This document shows positions 1 through 6,318 of a DNA stretch of 13,698 nucleotides, one piece after another. The notes under the pieces were generated by a model. It saw only the letters and a list, made by a program, of their open reading frames with translations. It was not told where the DNA came from and made no database searches. A program made the position numbers and the translations under genes. Numbering within the stretch: the stretch's first letter is position 1; each line of letters starts with the position of its first letter. This DNA comes from an uncultured Mollicutes bacterium (GTDB taxonomy: Bacteria > Bacillota_I > Bacilli_A > ML615J-28 > CAG-313), in NCBI GenBank assembly GCA_900538885.1, contig UQAI01000037.1:1-13698 (forward strand). Direction: 5' to 3'.

Positions 1-71
1 GCCTTTTGAATGGCTTCCGTTTGCAAGGCGTCGCTGGTTACGGCGCCAAAATCTGTGATTTTGTAGTGCAT
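1..71 (-). CDS. N-terminal fragment of a probable glycoside hydrolase family 28 (polygalacturonase-like) protein
   Basis: Partial gene running off the left edge. It starts at the ATG whose complement is 69-71 and gives 23 complete residues beginning MHYKITDFGAV and ending in EAIQK. An 'I-T-D-F-G-A-V' stretch followed by a 'T-x-A-I-Q-K-A' helix is the usual opening of GH28 and related pectin-lyase-fold beta-helix enzymes, which hydrolyse pectic galacturonans. A good ribosome binding site (AAGGAAGAG, complement of 76-84) lies 4 nt before the start. No signal peptide is visible at this N-terminus, which suggests a cytoplasmic enzyme acting on imported oligosaccharides. The fragment is about 49% GC with several GCC/GGC/ACG codons, unlike all other genes here, so recent acquisition or an assembly join is possible. 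With so little sequence, another beta-helix family cannot be excluded. Confidence 0.6.
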   Translation of the reverse strand, partial: MHYKITDFGAVTSDALQTEAIQK

Positions 72-103
72 TTTTCTCTTCCTTTCTATTTCTTTACTTT
101 ATT

Positions 104-109
104 ATTATA
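104..109 (-). promoter_or_regulatory. Candidate -10 box for the leftward GH28-like gene
   Basis: On the minus strand this reads TATAAT, preceded directly by TG, and lies 32 bases before the ATG. No convincing -35 box sits 16-18 bp further upstream; the best is TAGATT (complement of 127-132). In DNA this AT-rich a single TATAAT can be chance. Confidence 0.3.
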
Positions 110-218
110 CATTAAAATCAAATAAAAATCTAGTACTTAACATAAATTGCCAAGATATTCTATATCAACAAGTATATATATATATTAAAAAATAGTATTA
201 GCTATTTAAGAAAAAATA

Positions 219-247
219 TTGCTTATTTTTAAAATCCATTGTATAAT
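219..247 (+). promoter_or_regulatory. Probable promoter of the diaminopentanoate dehydrogenase-like gene
   Basis: TTGCTT (219-224), a 17-bp spacer and a perfect TATAAT (242-247). Transcription would start near 254, giving a leader of about 50 nt that carries AGAGGAGG (286-293), 9 nt before the ATG at 303. Just upstream lie a TA run (173-185) and a short AT-rich inverted repeat (AAATAG 190-195 / CTATTT 202-207). Confidence 0.6.
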
Positions 248-302
248 ATTGGTGGATATGGTAAAAATATCTAAAAAAGGAAATAAGAGGAGGACATAAA
301 AA

Positions 303-1334
303 ATGAGAAAAATTAAAGTCGTACAATATGGATGTGGTAAAATGTCAAAATACATTTTACGTTATTTACATGAAAAAGGTGCTGAAATTGTTGGAGCAAT
401 CGACGTTAATCCAAGCATCGTAGGCATGGACGTTGGCGATTATGCAGAACTTGGAATGAAACTTGGTGTTACTATCAGTAATGATGCTGCCAAAGTTTTA
501 GATAGTTGTGATGCTGATGTTGCTGTTGTAACACTATTTAGTTTTATACCTGATATATATAAACATGTTGAAGAATGTGTAGAAAGAGGTATCAATGTAA
601 TTACTACATGCGAAGAAGCAATTTATCCTTGGACTACTTCAGCCGAATTAACCAACAAAATTGATTTACTTGCGAAAGAAACTGGATGTACTGTAACTGG
701 TTCTGGTATGCAAGATATCTTCTGGATTAATATGGTCGCATTAGTTTGTGGTGGTTGCCATACTATAACAAAGATTAAAGGTGCATATAGTTACAATGTT
801 GATGAATATGGACTTGCTCTTGCGAAAGCTCATGGTTGCGATTTAACAGCTGAAGAATTTGAACAACAAATTGCTCATCCAACAGAATTCGCTGCATCAT
901 ATGCATGGAATGCTAGTGAAGCTATCGCTAATAAACTTGGTTTAACAATTAAGAGTATTAGTCAAAAGAATGTTCCATATCTTGCAAAAGAAGATACTTA
1001 TAGTGAAACACTTCAAAAAACTATTAAAGCTGGTCATTGCTTAGGTATGTCATCAGTTGTTACAATTGAAACATTACAAGGAATTACAATTGAAGAAGAA
1101 ACAATTGGTAAGGTATATGGACCTGATGAAGGCGATATGTGTGATTGGGAAATCACTGGTGAACCTAACGTTAAATTTAAAGTTGAAAAACCTGCAACAG
1201 TTGAACATACTTGTGCAACAATCGTTAATAGAATTCCTTCATTATTAATGGCTGAACCTGGCTATGTTACAGCTGATGAATTAAAACCAGTTGAATACTT
1301 AACATTTCCAATGGATATGTATTTAAAAGATTAA
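303..1334 (+). CDS. 2,4-diaminopentanoate dehydrogenase-like NAD(P)-dependent oxidoreductase
   Basis: 343 aa, cytoplasmic. The N-terminus is a dinucleotide-binding Rossmann fold: beta strand IKVVQY followed by G10-C-G-K-M14, then 'VGAIDVNPSIVGMDVGD' at about 30-46, a pattern typical of the dihydrodipicolinate reductase (DapB)-like superfamily. The length and the later GSGMQDIFW segment fit the 2,4-diaminopentanoate dehydrogenase/amine dehydrogenase branch rather than DapB itself, which is about 250 aa. Ord-type enzymes oxidatively deaminate 2,4-diaminopentanoate during anaerobic ornithine fermentation. None of the other ornithine pathway genes (aminomutase, racemase, thiolase-like enzymes) is in this window, so the true amine substrate is uncertain. 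The gene is monocistronic, between its own promoter and terminator, with an excellent Shine-Dalgarno; it may be well expressed. Family assignment is fairly firm, the substrate is not. Confidence 0.7.
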   Translation: MRKIKVVQYGCGKMSKYILRYLHEKGAEIVGAIDVNPSIVGMDVGDYAELGMKLGVTISNDAAKVLDSCDADVAVVTLFSFIPDIYKHVEECVERGINVITTCEEAIYPWTTSAELTNKIDLLAKETGCTVTGSGMQDIFWINMVALVCGGCHTITKIKGAYSYNVDEYGLALAKAHGCDLTAEEFEQQIAHPTEFAASYAWNASEAIANKLGLTIKSISQKNVPYLAKEDTYSETLQKTIKAGHCLGMSSVVTIETLQGITIEEETIGKVYGPDEGDMCDWEITGEPNVKFKVEKPATVEHTCATIVNRIPSLLMAEPGYVTADELKPVEYLTFPMDMYLKD

Positions 1335-1356
1335 TAAGATAATAACTTTTTCGAAG

Positions 1357-1394
1357 AAGGATAGTATCCTACCTTTTCTACATTACTATCCTTT
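1357..1394 (+). terminator. Weak hairpin downstream of the dehydrogenase gene
   Basis: AAGGATAGTA (1357-1366) pairs perfectly with TACTATCCTT (1384-1393) across a 17-nt loop, but only three T follow. It may be the first of two tandem terminators or an RNA 3'-end stabiliser. Confidence 0.4.
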
Positions 1395-1405
1395 GTTAAT
1401 ATAAT

Positions 1406-1441
1406 AAGAGTGTACACAAGATTATATAGTACACTCTTTTT
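1406..1441 (+). terminator. Intrinsic terminator of the dehydrogenase gene
   Basis: Perfect 10-bp stem AAGAGTGTAC (1406-1415) / GTACACTCTT (1429-1438), 13-nt loop, followed by a T-run ending at 1441. Confidence 0.85.
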
Positions 1442-1552
1442 AAAAAAGACCAAACCTTATCAAAAAAGTTATCCAAATGGTGATTATATTGAAACATTGA
1501 TATAAATAAATAGCATTACTAAGACTTATTTCTTACGCTAATTTACATTATC

Positions 1553-1590
1553 AAAAAAACACATTTCATAGTTTTCTATGAAGTGTGTTT
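1553..1590 (-). terminator. Intrinsic terminator of the Crp/Fnr gene, overlapping its 3' coding end
   Basis: A 15-bp stem formed by 1557-1571 and 1576-1590 (one G-T pair) with a 4-nt loop. On the minus strand it is followed by seven T (complement of 1553-1559). The 5' arm is made of the last four sense codons and the stop codon of the regulator gene. In the plus direction the hairpin has only about four T, so it may also weakly stop transcripts coming from the left. Confidence 0.9.
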
Positions 1591-2169
1591 TAATGTTATG
1601 GTATGTTTGTTTTTAGTGATATATCCTTTAGTTTCAAGGTTTGATAATGATCTTGATACCGATGGTCTAGGAAGTGATAACTCCATAGAAAGATTTGTAA
1701 TAGTGTCATACTTAATGATATGATCACCAGTATCTTTTAACTTTAAATAAAAAAGAATGCGATCTTCAATATTTTTATGAGATAATAATTTTGCTTGTTT
1801 CTTGATGTTCACAGCTTTATTACAAATAACGCTCATATATATATTTAAAAATTCTTCATCAGTTGATAAAAGAGTTATTAATTTTTGTTTAGAAATAATG
1901 ATAACACTGGTTTTTCGTTTCGCCACAACATCACCAAGGTAAACAGGATTTTTTGAAAAGATAAGAAGATCACCAAACATTTCTCCTTCTTTAATGGTGT
2001 TAAAGGTTTCTTCTTTTTCATTATAAGTAATAGTGGAAATAATTAGTTCTCCTTTAATTACAATTCCCATCTTTTCACATGGTTCTCCTTCATTAAATAA
2101 AATATCTCCACTTGATAATTCTTTAATTGGTAAATTGTACTTAGATATATATGCTAATAGACTTTGCAT
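1576..2169 (-). CDS. Crp/Fnr-family transcriptional regulator, ligand unknown
   Basis: 197 aa. An N-terminal cyclic-nucleotide-binding-type beta barrel (about 15-105, including G40-E-L and G62-E-M-F-G-D-L) is followed by a dimerisation helix (about 107-135) and a C-terminal winged helix-turn-helix (about 158-190). The probable recognition helix has R168-P-S-V-S-R. In E. coli CRP the phosphate-binding cassette carries Arg-Ser that hold cAMP; here the equivalent stretch is NPVYLGD, so cAMP binding is unlikely. FNR's N-terminal cysteine cluster is also absent (only C31 and C116). AGGAGG (complement of 2174-2179) lies 4 nt before the ATG. The gene is divergent from the importer at 2279, and a perfect palindrome between them is the probable shared operator, suggesting importer activation and self-repression (inferred). 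Confidence 0.88.
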   Translation of the reverse strand: MQSLLAYISKYNLPIKELSSGDILFNEGEPCEKMGIVIKGELIISTITYNEKEETFNTIKEGEMFGDLLIFSKNPVYLGDVVAKRKTSVIIISKQKLITLLSTDEEFLNIYMSVICNKAVNIKKQAKLLSHKNIEDRILFYLKLKDTGDHIIKYDTITNLSMELSLPRPSVSRSLSNLETKGYITKNKHTITLKHTS

Positions 2170-2191
2170 AGATCCTCCTAATTTTTAAAAT

Positions 2192-2207
2192 TGTAACATT
2201 TGTTACA
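2192..2207. promoter_or_regulatory. Probable Crp/Fnr operator (PrfA/NtcA-like palindrome)
   Basis: TGTAACA-TT-TGTTACA, a perfect 7-2-7 inverted repeat. The core TAACA-NN-TGTTA is shared with the Listeria PrfA box and contains GTA-N8-TAC, the NtcA pattern; both proteins are Crp/Fnr members. Its centre (2199.5) is 41.5 bp upstream of the transporter start inferred at 2241, the class II activator position. It also covers the inferred start region (about 2204) of the leftward regulator transcript. Confidence 0.75.
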
Positions 2208-2210
2208 TAT

Positions 2211-2216
2211 ATTATA
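2211..2216 (-). promoter_or_regulatory. Probable -10 box of the Crp/Fnr regulator gene
   Basis: The minus strand reads TATAAT. Transcription would begin near 2204, inside the palindrome at 2192-2207, so a bound regulator would block it. The -35 is weak (TTACTA, complement of 2234-2239, 17-bp spacing). Confidence 0.5.
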
Positions 2217-2228
2217 TCATAAATAAAG

Positions 2229-2234
2229 TATAAT
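2229..2234 (+). promoter_or_regulatory. Probable -10 box of the ABC importer operon, lacking a good -35
   Basis: TATAAT with inferred start near 2241 and a 38-nt leader carrying AGGGGG (2265-2270), 8 nt before the ATG. The -35 position (2206-2211) reads CATATA, a poor match, as expected for an activator-dependent promoter. The gap between the 14-bp box core (2193-2206) and the -10 is 22 bp. Confidence 0.6.
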
Positions 2235-2278
2235 AGTAATGTAAATGAAAAACAATAATTATATAGGGGGAAAATAAA

Positions 2279-3220
2279 ATGAAAAAGATTTATAAATTAA
2301 TTGCATTTATCATGTTATTTGTTACATGTCTTGGTTTGGTATCATGTGACAACACAAAGAAAACTGAAAAAGTTAAAATTATAGTTCCTAGTGGAACACC
2401 TACTTTAGGTGTTGCTGAAGCACTAGATAAACACAGTGATTTAATTGATTATGAAATTGTTGCAGGAAGTGATGCTCTTATTGCTGGATTTACTAATAGT
2501 AGTTATGATATAATTATAGCACCAGTTAATCTAGGAGCTAAATTCTATCAATCACTTAATAACTATAATTATTCATTCTATCAAACAATTGTTGGTGGTT
2601 GTTTCTATCTTGTTTCAACTGAAAAATTAAATGACATTACGGATTTAAACGGAAGAGAAGCTACAGTATTTGGTCTTACTGCTACTCCAGGCATCGTTTA
2701 TAGAAGCTTAATTCACTATTATAATGTAGATGTTAAAACTAATTACATTAATGATGTTACTGAAGCTAACGCAGCACTAATTAGCGGTAACGCTACAACA
2801 ATCGTTTCTGCCCAACCATCAATTTCTAAATTTAACGCTAGTGGTAAATACTATACATTAGATTTACAAGAAGAATGGAAGAAGATGGCAGGAAGTGATT
2901 ATGCCATTCCACAAGCTGGCATTTTTGTAAAAACTGACAAGCTTAAAGATGAAACCGTTAAAAAAGTATTAACATACATGAACGATTCATTAACTCTTGC
3001 CACAAGTGATCCTAACAAACTTGCCACAAGTGCTGTAAATGTAGATGAAACACTTTCCAAAATTGGTGTTGAAACTTTAGTTAAAGCAATTCCAAATTGT
3101 CATTTTATAAATGAAAAGTATAATAAGTTAGAAATAGAATTTTACTTTAATAAACTAATTGAACTAGGACTTGGCAAAACTATAGGAGATAAATTACCAG
3201 ATGAGGATTTCTACGCTTAA
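2279..3220 (+). CDS. ABC importer substrate-binding lipoprotein, NMT1/TauA-like
   Basis: 313 aa. The N-terminus is a lipoprotein signal: Lys-rich start, hydrophobic segment 7-21 and lipobox L-V-S-C with the lipidated cysteine at C23. The mature part is a periplasmic-binding-protein-type II domain: 'KVKIIVPSGTPTLGVAEAL' at its start, a 'YDIIIAPVNLGAKF' strand-turn, and a 'TDLNGREATVFGLTATPG' hinge-type segment. This matches the NMT1/THI5-like and TauA/SsuA group, whose ligands include thiamine-pyrimidine precursors, sulfonates and nitrate. The ligand cannot be told from sequence; no thiamine or sulfur genes or riboswitch lie beside it. The last 20 nt overlap the permease start, so the two are translationally coupled. 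Expression is probably controlled by the divergent Crp/Fnr protein through the 2192-2207 palindrome. Confidence 0.82.
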   Translation: MKKIYKLIAFIMLFVTCLGLVSCDNTKKTEKVKIIVPSGTPTLGVAEALDKHSDLIDYEIVAGSDALIAGFTNSSYDIIIAPVNLGAKFYQSLNNYNYSFYQTIVGGCFYLVSTEKLNDITDLNGREATVFGLTATPGIVYRSLIHYYNVDVKTNYINDVTEANAALISGNATTIVSAQPSISKFNASGKYYTLDLQEEWKKMAGSDYAIPQAGIFVKTDKLKDETVKKVLTYMNDSLTLATSDPNKLATSAVNVDETLSKIGVETLVKAIPNCHFINEKYNKLEIEFYFNKLIELGLGKTIGDKLPDEDFYA

Positions 3221-3974
3221 AAAAACACTTTATGCTTGTATCACAATATTATTACTAATAGGAATATGGGAGATATATGCGTTCATAAGAAATGAACCTG
3301 CTATATTTCCACATCTTTCAATGATTACAAAATCTTTTGTAGGTTTATTTAATTTAAAAAATCTAAAGACTTTAGGAATTACATTACTTAGAATTACTAT
3401 CAGTGTTACTATATCGTTTGTGGTTTCACTTTTAATTGGTTTATTATATATATGGAAAAAAGATACTGTGTATTTCTTTAAACCAATTATCAGTATTATG
3501 AAGACCATACCGCTTGCGGTAATATCTGTATTTTTATGGATTATCTTTAATGGTGGAGTAGCTCCATATATAATAACAACTCTTGTTATTGTGCCAATTA
3601 GTGTAGAAGGAGTTATTGCTTCGATTGATGGAATTGATAAAGTATTAATTGAGGATTTAAAAATGATTAATACAAATATGTTTAAATCATTAATATATGT
3701 ATATATACCATTAATTAAAGATTACCTGATTATGATATTCCTTCAAACATTTGGTTTAGGACTAAAAGCAATGGTAATGGGTGAATTCATTTGCCAAACA
3801 AAAAATAGTGTTGGTAAAATAATATCAATCACAAAATCAAGCGTTGGCTATGCTAGTGGTATGAGCGAGTTAATAGCGTGGGGAATCTTATTAGTTTTAC
3901 TAGTTGTTTTAATAGAACTAGTTATAAAACTAATAGTTAAAAAGATTAATAGTGAAAAAAGATATCGTTCCTGA
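3201..3974 (+). CDS. ABC importer permease, SsuC/TauC-like (BPD_transp_1)
   Basis: 257 aa integral membrane protein with about six predicted segments (near 9-27, 63-85, 103-118, 120-140, 175-195 and 224-247). Family signs are 'FPHLSMITKSFVGLF' after the first helix, 'MKTIPLAVISVFLWIIF' in the core, and a cytoplasmic EAA-type loop at about 151-175 (E-D-L-K-M-I-N-T-N ending Y-I-P-L-I). The loop normally has a conserved Gly in the L-G-A part; here an Asn stands there. AGGAG (3184-3188) is 12 nt from the ATG, which lies inside the lipoprotein gene, so reinitiation is likely. Such importers need a separate SsuB/TauB-type ATPase. None follows: a strong terminator begins in the last codons of this gene. 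The ATPase must be encoded elsewhere or shared. Confidence 0.85.
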   Translation: MRISTLKKTLYACITILLLIGIWEIYAFIRNEPAIFPHLSMITKSFVGLFNLKNLKTLGITLLRITISVTISFVVSLLIGLLYIWKKDTVYFFKPIISIMKTIPLAVISVFLWIIFNGGVAPYIITTLVIVPISVEGVIASIDGIDKVLIEDLKMINTNMFKSLIYVYIPLIKDYLIMIFLQTFGLGLKAMVMGEFICQTKNSVGKIISITKSSVGYASGMSELIAWGILLVLLVVLIELVIKLIVKKINSEKRYRS

Positions 3975-3984
3975 TATCTTTTTT
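3955..3984 (+). terminator. Intrinsic terminator overlapping the permease stop codon
   Basis: A-run and GATATC (3955-3966), 6-nt loop, GATATC and six T (3973-3984). The stop codon TGA (3972-3974) lies in loop and stem. With A6 on one side and T6 on the other it can work in both directions. Confidence 0.88.
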
Positions 3985-4007
3985 GTGTTTTTTTATGAAA
4001 TATTTGA

Positions 4008-4013
4008 TATAAT
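4008..4013 (+). promoter_or_regulatory. Candidate -10 box for the NUDIX-M42-lipoprotein operon
   Basis: Perfect TATAAT, only 15 nt before the start codon, so a transcript from it would begin at or inside the Shine-Dalgarno AGGTGA (4019-4024). A -35 is poor (TTGTGT at 3983-3988, 19-bp spacer). Either the leader is very short or the true promoter differs. Confidence 0.4.
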
Positions 4014-4028
4014 AAAATAGGTGATAGT

Positions 4029-4478
4029 ATGGAAAAAATAATACTTACAGTGATGTGCATGATTTACAATGAAAAAAGTGAAGAAGTCTTAATGATAAAT
4101 CGACTTAATGATTGGCCTGGATTTACTTTTCCAGGTGGACATGTGGAAAAAGATGAACCAATTGTTGAGGCAGTGATTCGTGAAATAAAAGAAGAAACTG
4201 GATATGATATTACAAACCCTAAGTTAATAGGTATTAGAGAATGGTATGAAAAAACTAATGTTAGAAATGTTGGACTACTATTTAAAACTACTACATATAA
4301 AGGAACTATTATTACCGGAACAAGTGAAGGAAACATATCTTGGATTAAAGTAAAAGACTTAACGCAAATTAAACTAGCTGAAGGTTTTGAAATGGAACTA
4401 CCACTATTTTTTGAGAATAAATGGACAGAAATTTATTCAAGAGTAGAAGAAAAAGAAAACAAATATAAATTTTTATAA
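4029..4478 (+). CDS. NUDIX hydrolase, MutT / 8-oxo-dGTP diphosphatase-like
   Basis: 149 aa, cytoplasmic, a single NUDIX domain. The full NUDIX box is present (G-x5-E-x7-R-E-U-x-E-E-x-G-U) at residues 37-59: G37, E43, R51-E52, E55-E56 and G58, which bind the divalent metal ions and the diphosphate. 'DWPGFTFPGGHVE' before the box and a short C-terminal part resemble 8-oxo-dGTP diphosphatase-type members, which clean oxidised nucleotides, but NUDIX substrates are hard to predict and other nucleoside diphosphate derivatives are possible. The start is supported by AGGTGA 4 nt upstream. It is first in a closely spaced run with the M42 peptidase (18-nt gap) and a lipoprotein. Confidence 0.88.
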   Translation: MEKIILTVMCMIYNEKSEEVLMINRLNDWPGFTFPGGHVEKDEPIVEAVIREIKEETGYDITNPKLIGIREWYEKTNVRNVGLLFKTTTYKGTIITGTSEGNISWIKVKDLTQIKLAEGFEMELPLFFENKWTEIYSRVEEKENKYKFL

Positions 4479-4496
4479 AAGTATTAAGGAGGATTT

Positions 4497-5525
4497 ATGA
4501 GAGAATTACTTTATAAAATGTTAAAAACACCATCACCATCTGGTTCTGAACTTGCAATTCAAAAAATGATTATAAATGAAATGAAGAATGTTAGTGATAC
4601 TGTTATTACTCATCACAATTTCAACGTTATAAATGTAATAAACCCAGAATCACCAACTAAAATATTATTATGTGGACATGTTGATGAAGTAGGTTTATAT
4701 ATAGAAAAAGTTTTAAATGATGGTACATGCCGTTTAGCTAGAGCTGGTGGAGTAAGACCACAAGTTTATATTGGGCAACATGTTAGAGTGATTACCCAAA
4801 GTGGTAAAGAAGTATATGGAGTAATTGGTTATACTCCAAATATGGAAAAGTTGAAAGTTACAGATCTTTTATTAGATCTTGGAACAACTTCTAAAGAAGA
4901 CACATTAAAGCTTATTGAAATAGGTGATCCTGTTGTACATATAACAGATTACACAGAATTAAACAATAATTGTTTAGCAGGTAGAGCCCTTGATGATAAA
5001 CTTGGAGCCTATATTATTTTAGAAACACTTCGTAAAGTAAAAGAACAAGGCACAAAACTTGGAGTTTATGCATCAACAACAGTAGGTGAAGAAACAACTG
5101 GAAGAGGAGCTAAAATGGCTGCTCAAGTTGTAAATCCAACAATTGCGATTGCGATAGACGTTTCATACGCTACTGATATTAATTATTTAGATGGTTTAAC
5201 AGGAGATACATCACTAGGCAAAGGTCCAATTCTTACAAGAGGTTCATTGATGAATCCAAAAATTCATGAATTGATGCTTGCTTCAGCCAAACGTTTAGGG
5301 CTAAATATTCAAATGGATATTGCTACAAGTAGAAGCTATACTGATGCGGATAGCGTTTATGATATGCATGATGGAATTCCAACTTATTTAGTTAGTATTC
5401 CTTTACGTTATATGCATTCTTCAGCTGAAGTTTGCTCAATGAAAGATGTGGATGAAATTATCGCATTACTAGTTGATTTTATTATGAACTTTGATCCAAA
5501 TACTGATTTTGATCCATTCAAATAG
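4497..5525 (+). CDS. M42 family metallo-aminopeptidase (glutamyl / deblocking aminopeptidase-like)
   Basis: 342 aa, a cytoplasmic dinuclear-metal exopeptidase that forms large tetrahedral oligomers in studied members and trims N-terminal residues from peptides. All key positions are visible: H61 in G-H-V-D-E, D166 in G-R-A-L-D-D, the catalytic base and ligand pair E198-E199 in V-G-E-E, D221 in A-I-D-V, and H307 in R-Y-M-H-S. The segment between about 72 and 160 is the usual inserted dimerisation/PDZ-like domain. Length is normal for the family. The start follows AAGGAGG (4486-4492) by 4 nt. The lipoprotein gene begins 10 nt after the stop, so they are probably cotranscribed. The family also includes cellulase-like and frv-type annotations, which are the same fold; peptidase activity is the best call. 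Confidence 0.92.
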   Translation: MRELLYKMLKTPSPSGSELAIQKMIINEMKNVSDTVITHHNFNVINVINPESPTKILLCGHVDEVGLYIEKVLNDGTCRLARAGGVRPQVYIGQHVRVITQSGKEVYGVIGYTPNMEKLKVTDLLLDLGTTSKEDTLKLIEIGDPVVHITDYTELNNNCLAGRALDDKLGAYIILETLRKVKEQGTKLGVYASTTVGEETTGRGAKMAAQVVNPTIAIAIDVSYATDINYLDGLTGDTSLGKGPILTRGSLMNPKIHELMLASAKRLGLNIQMDIATSRSYTDADSVYDMHDGIPTYLVSIPLRYMHSSAEVCSMKDVDEIIALLVDFIMNFDPNTDFDPFK

Positions 5526-5535
5526 AGGCAATAAA

Positions 5536-6318
5536 ATGAAAAAAATATTAACTGTATTCTTAATCATTCTAGCATTTAGCCTATTAGCTAGTTGTACAAA
5601 AAAAGAAGAAAAAATAGAATATTTAGGTAAAATGGAATTTGGAATGTATCCACAAACTAAGGTAGTAGATGAAGCAACTATATTAGAACTATCAAAAATC
5701 ACAAAAACTAGTGACCGTGGTTTTATAGAATATAATAATGAATACTATGTAAAAAACACTGATTATTATAAAGTAGAACCAATTAGCTGGGAAGTAGTAA
5801 AAATAGGCAGTAGTAAATATCTTTACGCTGACAAAATTGTAGATAGTAAAGTTTTTATTAGTGATGTTTATTTCAGTGTGGATGCCTACTCATACTTAAA
5901 TAAGCCTGGAGTTCCTACAGAAACCCCAGCTAATACTTATCAATATTCAGATTTAAGAGAATGGTTAAATAGTACTTTTTTAAATACTGCCTTCAGTGAT
6001 ACTGAACAAAACCAAATGATTAAATACGAATATGATAATTTTAGTGATTTTGTCTATACACTTAGTAGTGAAGATTTTGATCTTGCAATTCAAAAAGAAT
6101 TAATGCCTACAGATTATGCATCCATATTATGTGAAATTCATAATAGTAAAGATACAAGAGTAGACCGTAATGGTTATGCTATGTATTGGTTACGTAATGC
6201 CAACAAAACTGTACCATACAAAGTATACGGTATGAATTATGATGGCATTATATATGAATTTGTAGATTGTTATTATAATCATATTGGGGTTAGACCAGTA
6301 ATAAAAATTAAAGCTTAA
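5536..6318 (+). CDS. Lipoprotein with a DUF6273-type domain, function unknown
   Basis: 260 aa from the ATG at 5536. An in-frame upstream ATG at 5491 lies inside the M42 gene, has no ribosome site and would put 15 polar residues before the signal peptide, so it is rejected. AGAGG (5524-5528) overlaps the M42 stop and is 7 nt from the chosen ATG. Signal peptide: K2-K3, hydrophobic 4-17, lipobox L-L-A-S-C with C20. The mature part shows the DUF6273 pattern: 'MEFGMYPQTKVVDEATI', 'PISWEVVKIG', 'YLYADKIVDSKVF', then 'DLREWLNSTFLNTAFSDTEQ', an 'L-S-S-E-D' motif, 'MYWLRNA', and a final 'IGVRPVIKI'. The domain occurs in extracellular Bacillota proteins, often with no known role. It is probably anchored on the outer face of the membrane. 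Its link with the NUDIX and peptidase genes may be only cotranscription. Confidence 0.82.
   Translation: MKKILTVFLIILAFSLLASCTKKEEKIEYLGKMEFGMYPQTKVVDEATILELSKITKTSDRGFIEYNNEYYVKNTDYYKVEPISWEVVKIGSSKYLYADKIVDSKVFISDVYFSVDAYSYLNKPGVPTETPANTYQYSDLREWLNSTFLNTAFSDTEQNQMIKYEYDNFSDFVYTLSSEDFDLAIQKELMPTDYASILCEIHNSKDTRVDRNGYAMYWLRNANKTVPYKVYGMNYDGIIYEFVDCYYNHIGVRPVIKIKA

Noticed and set aside
173..185. TA dinucleotide run as a possible phase-variable repeat
   Set aside because: It is only about six units, imperfectly placed relative to the promoter at 219-247, and common in DNA this AT-rich.
190..207. AAATAG/CTATTT inverted repeat as a leftward terminator or operator
   Set aside because: It is a six-bp stem with one G-C pair, and no leftward gene ends near it; too weak to list.
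1442..1552. Possible small gene or RNA between the two convergent terminators
   Set aside because: It is short AT-rich DNA with no frame carrying a ribosome site and no stable hairpin that I could see.
5491..5535. Upstream in-frame ATG extending the lipoprotein by 15 residues
   Set aside because: It lies inside the M42 gene, has no ribosome site, and would place His, Ser, Asn and Arg residues before a textbook lipoprotein signal that begins at 5536.
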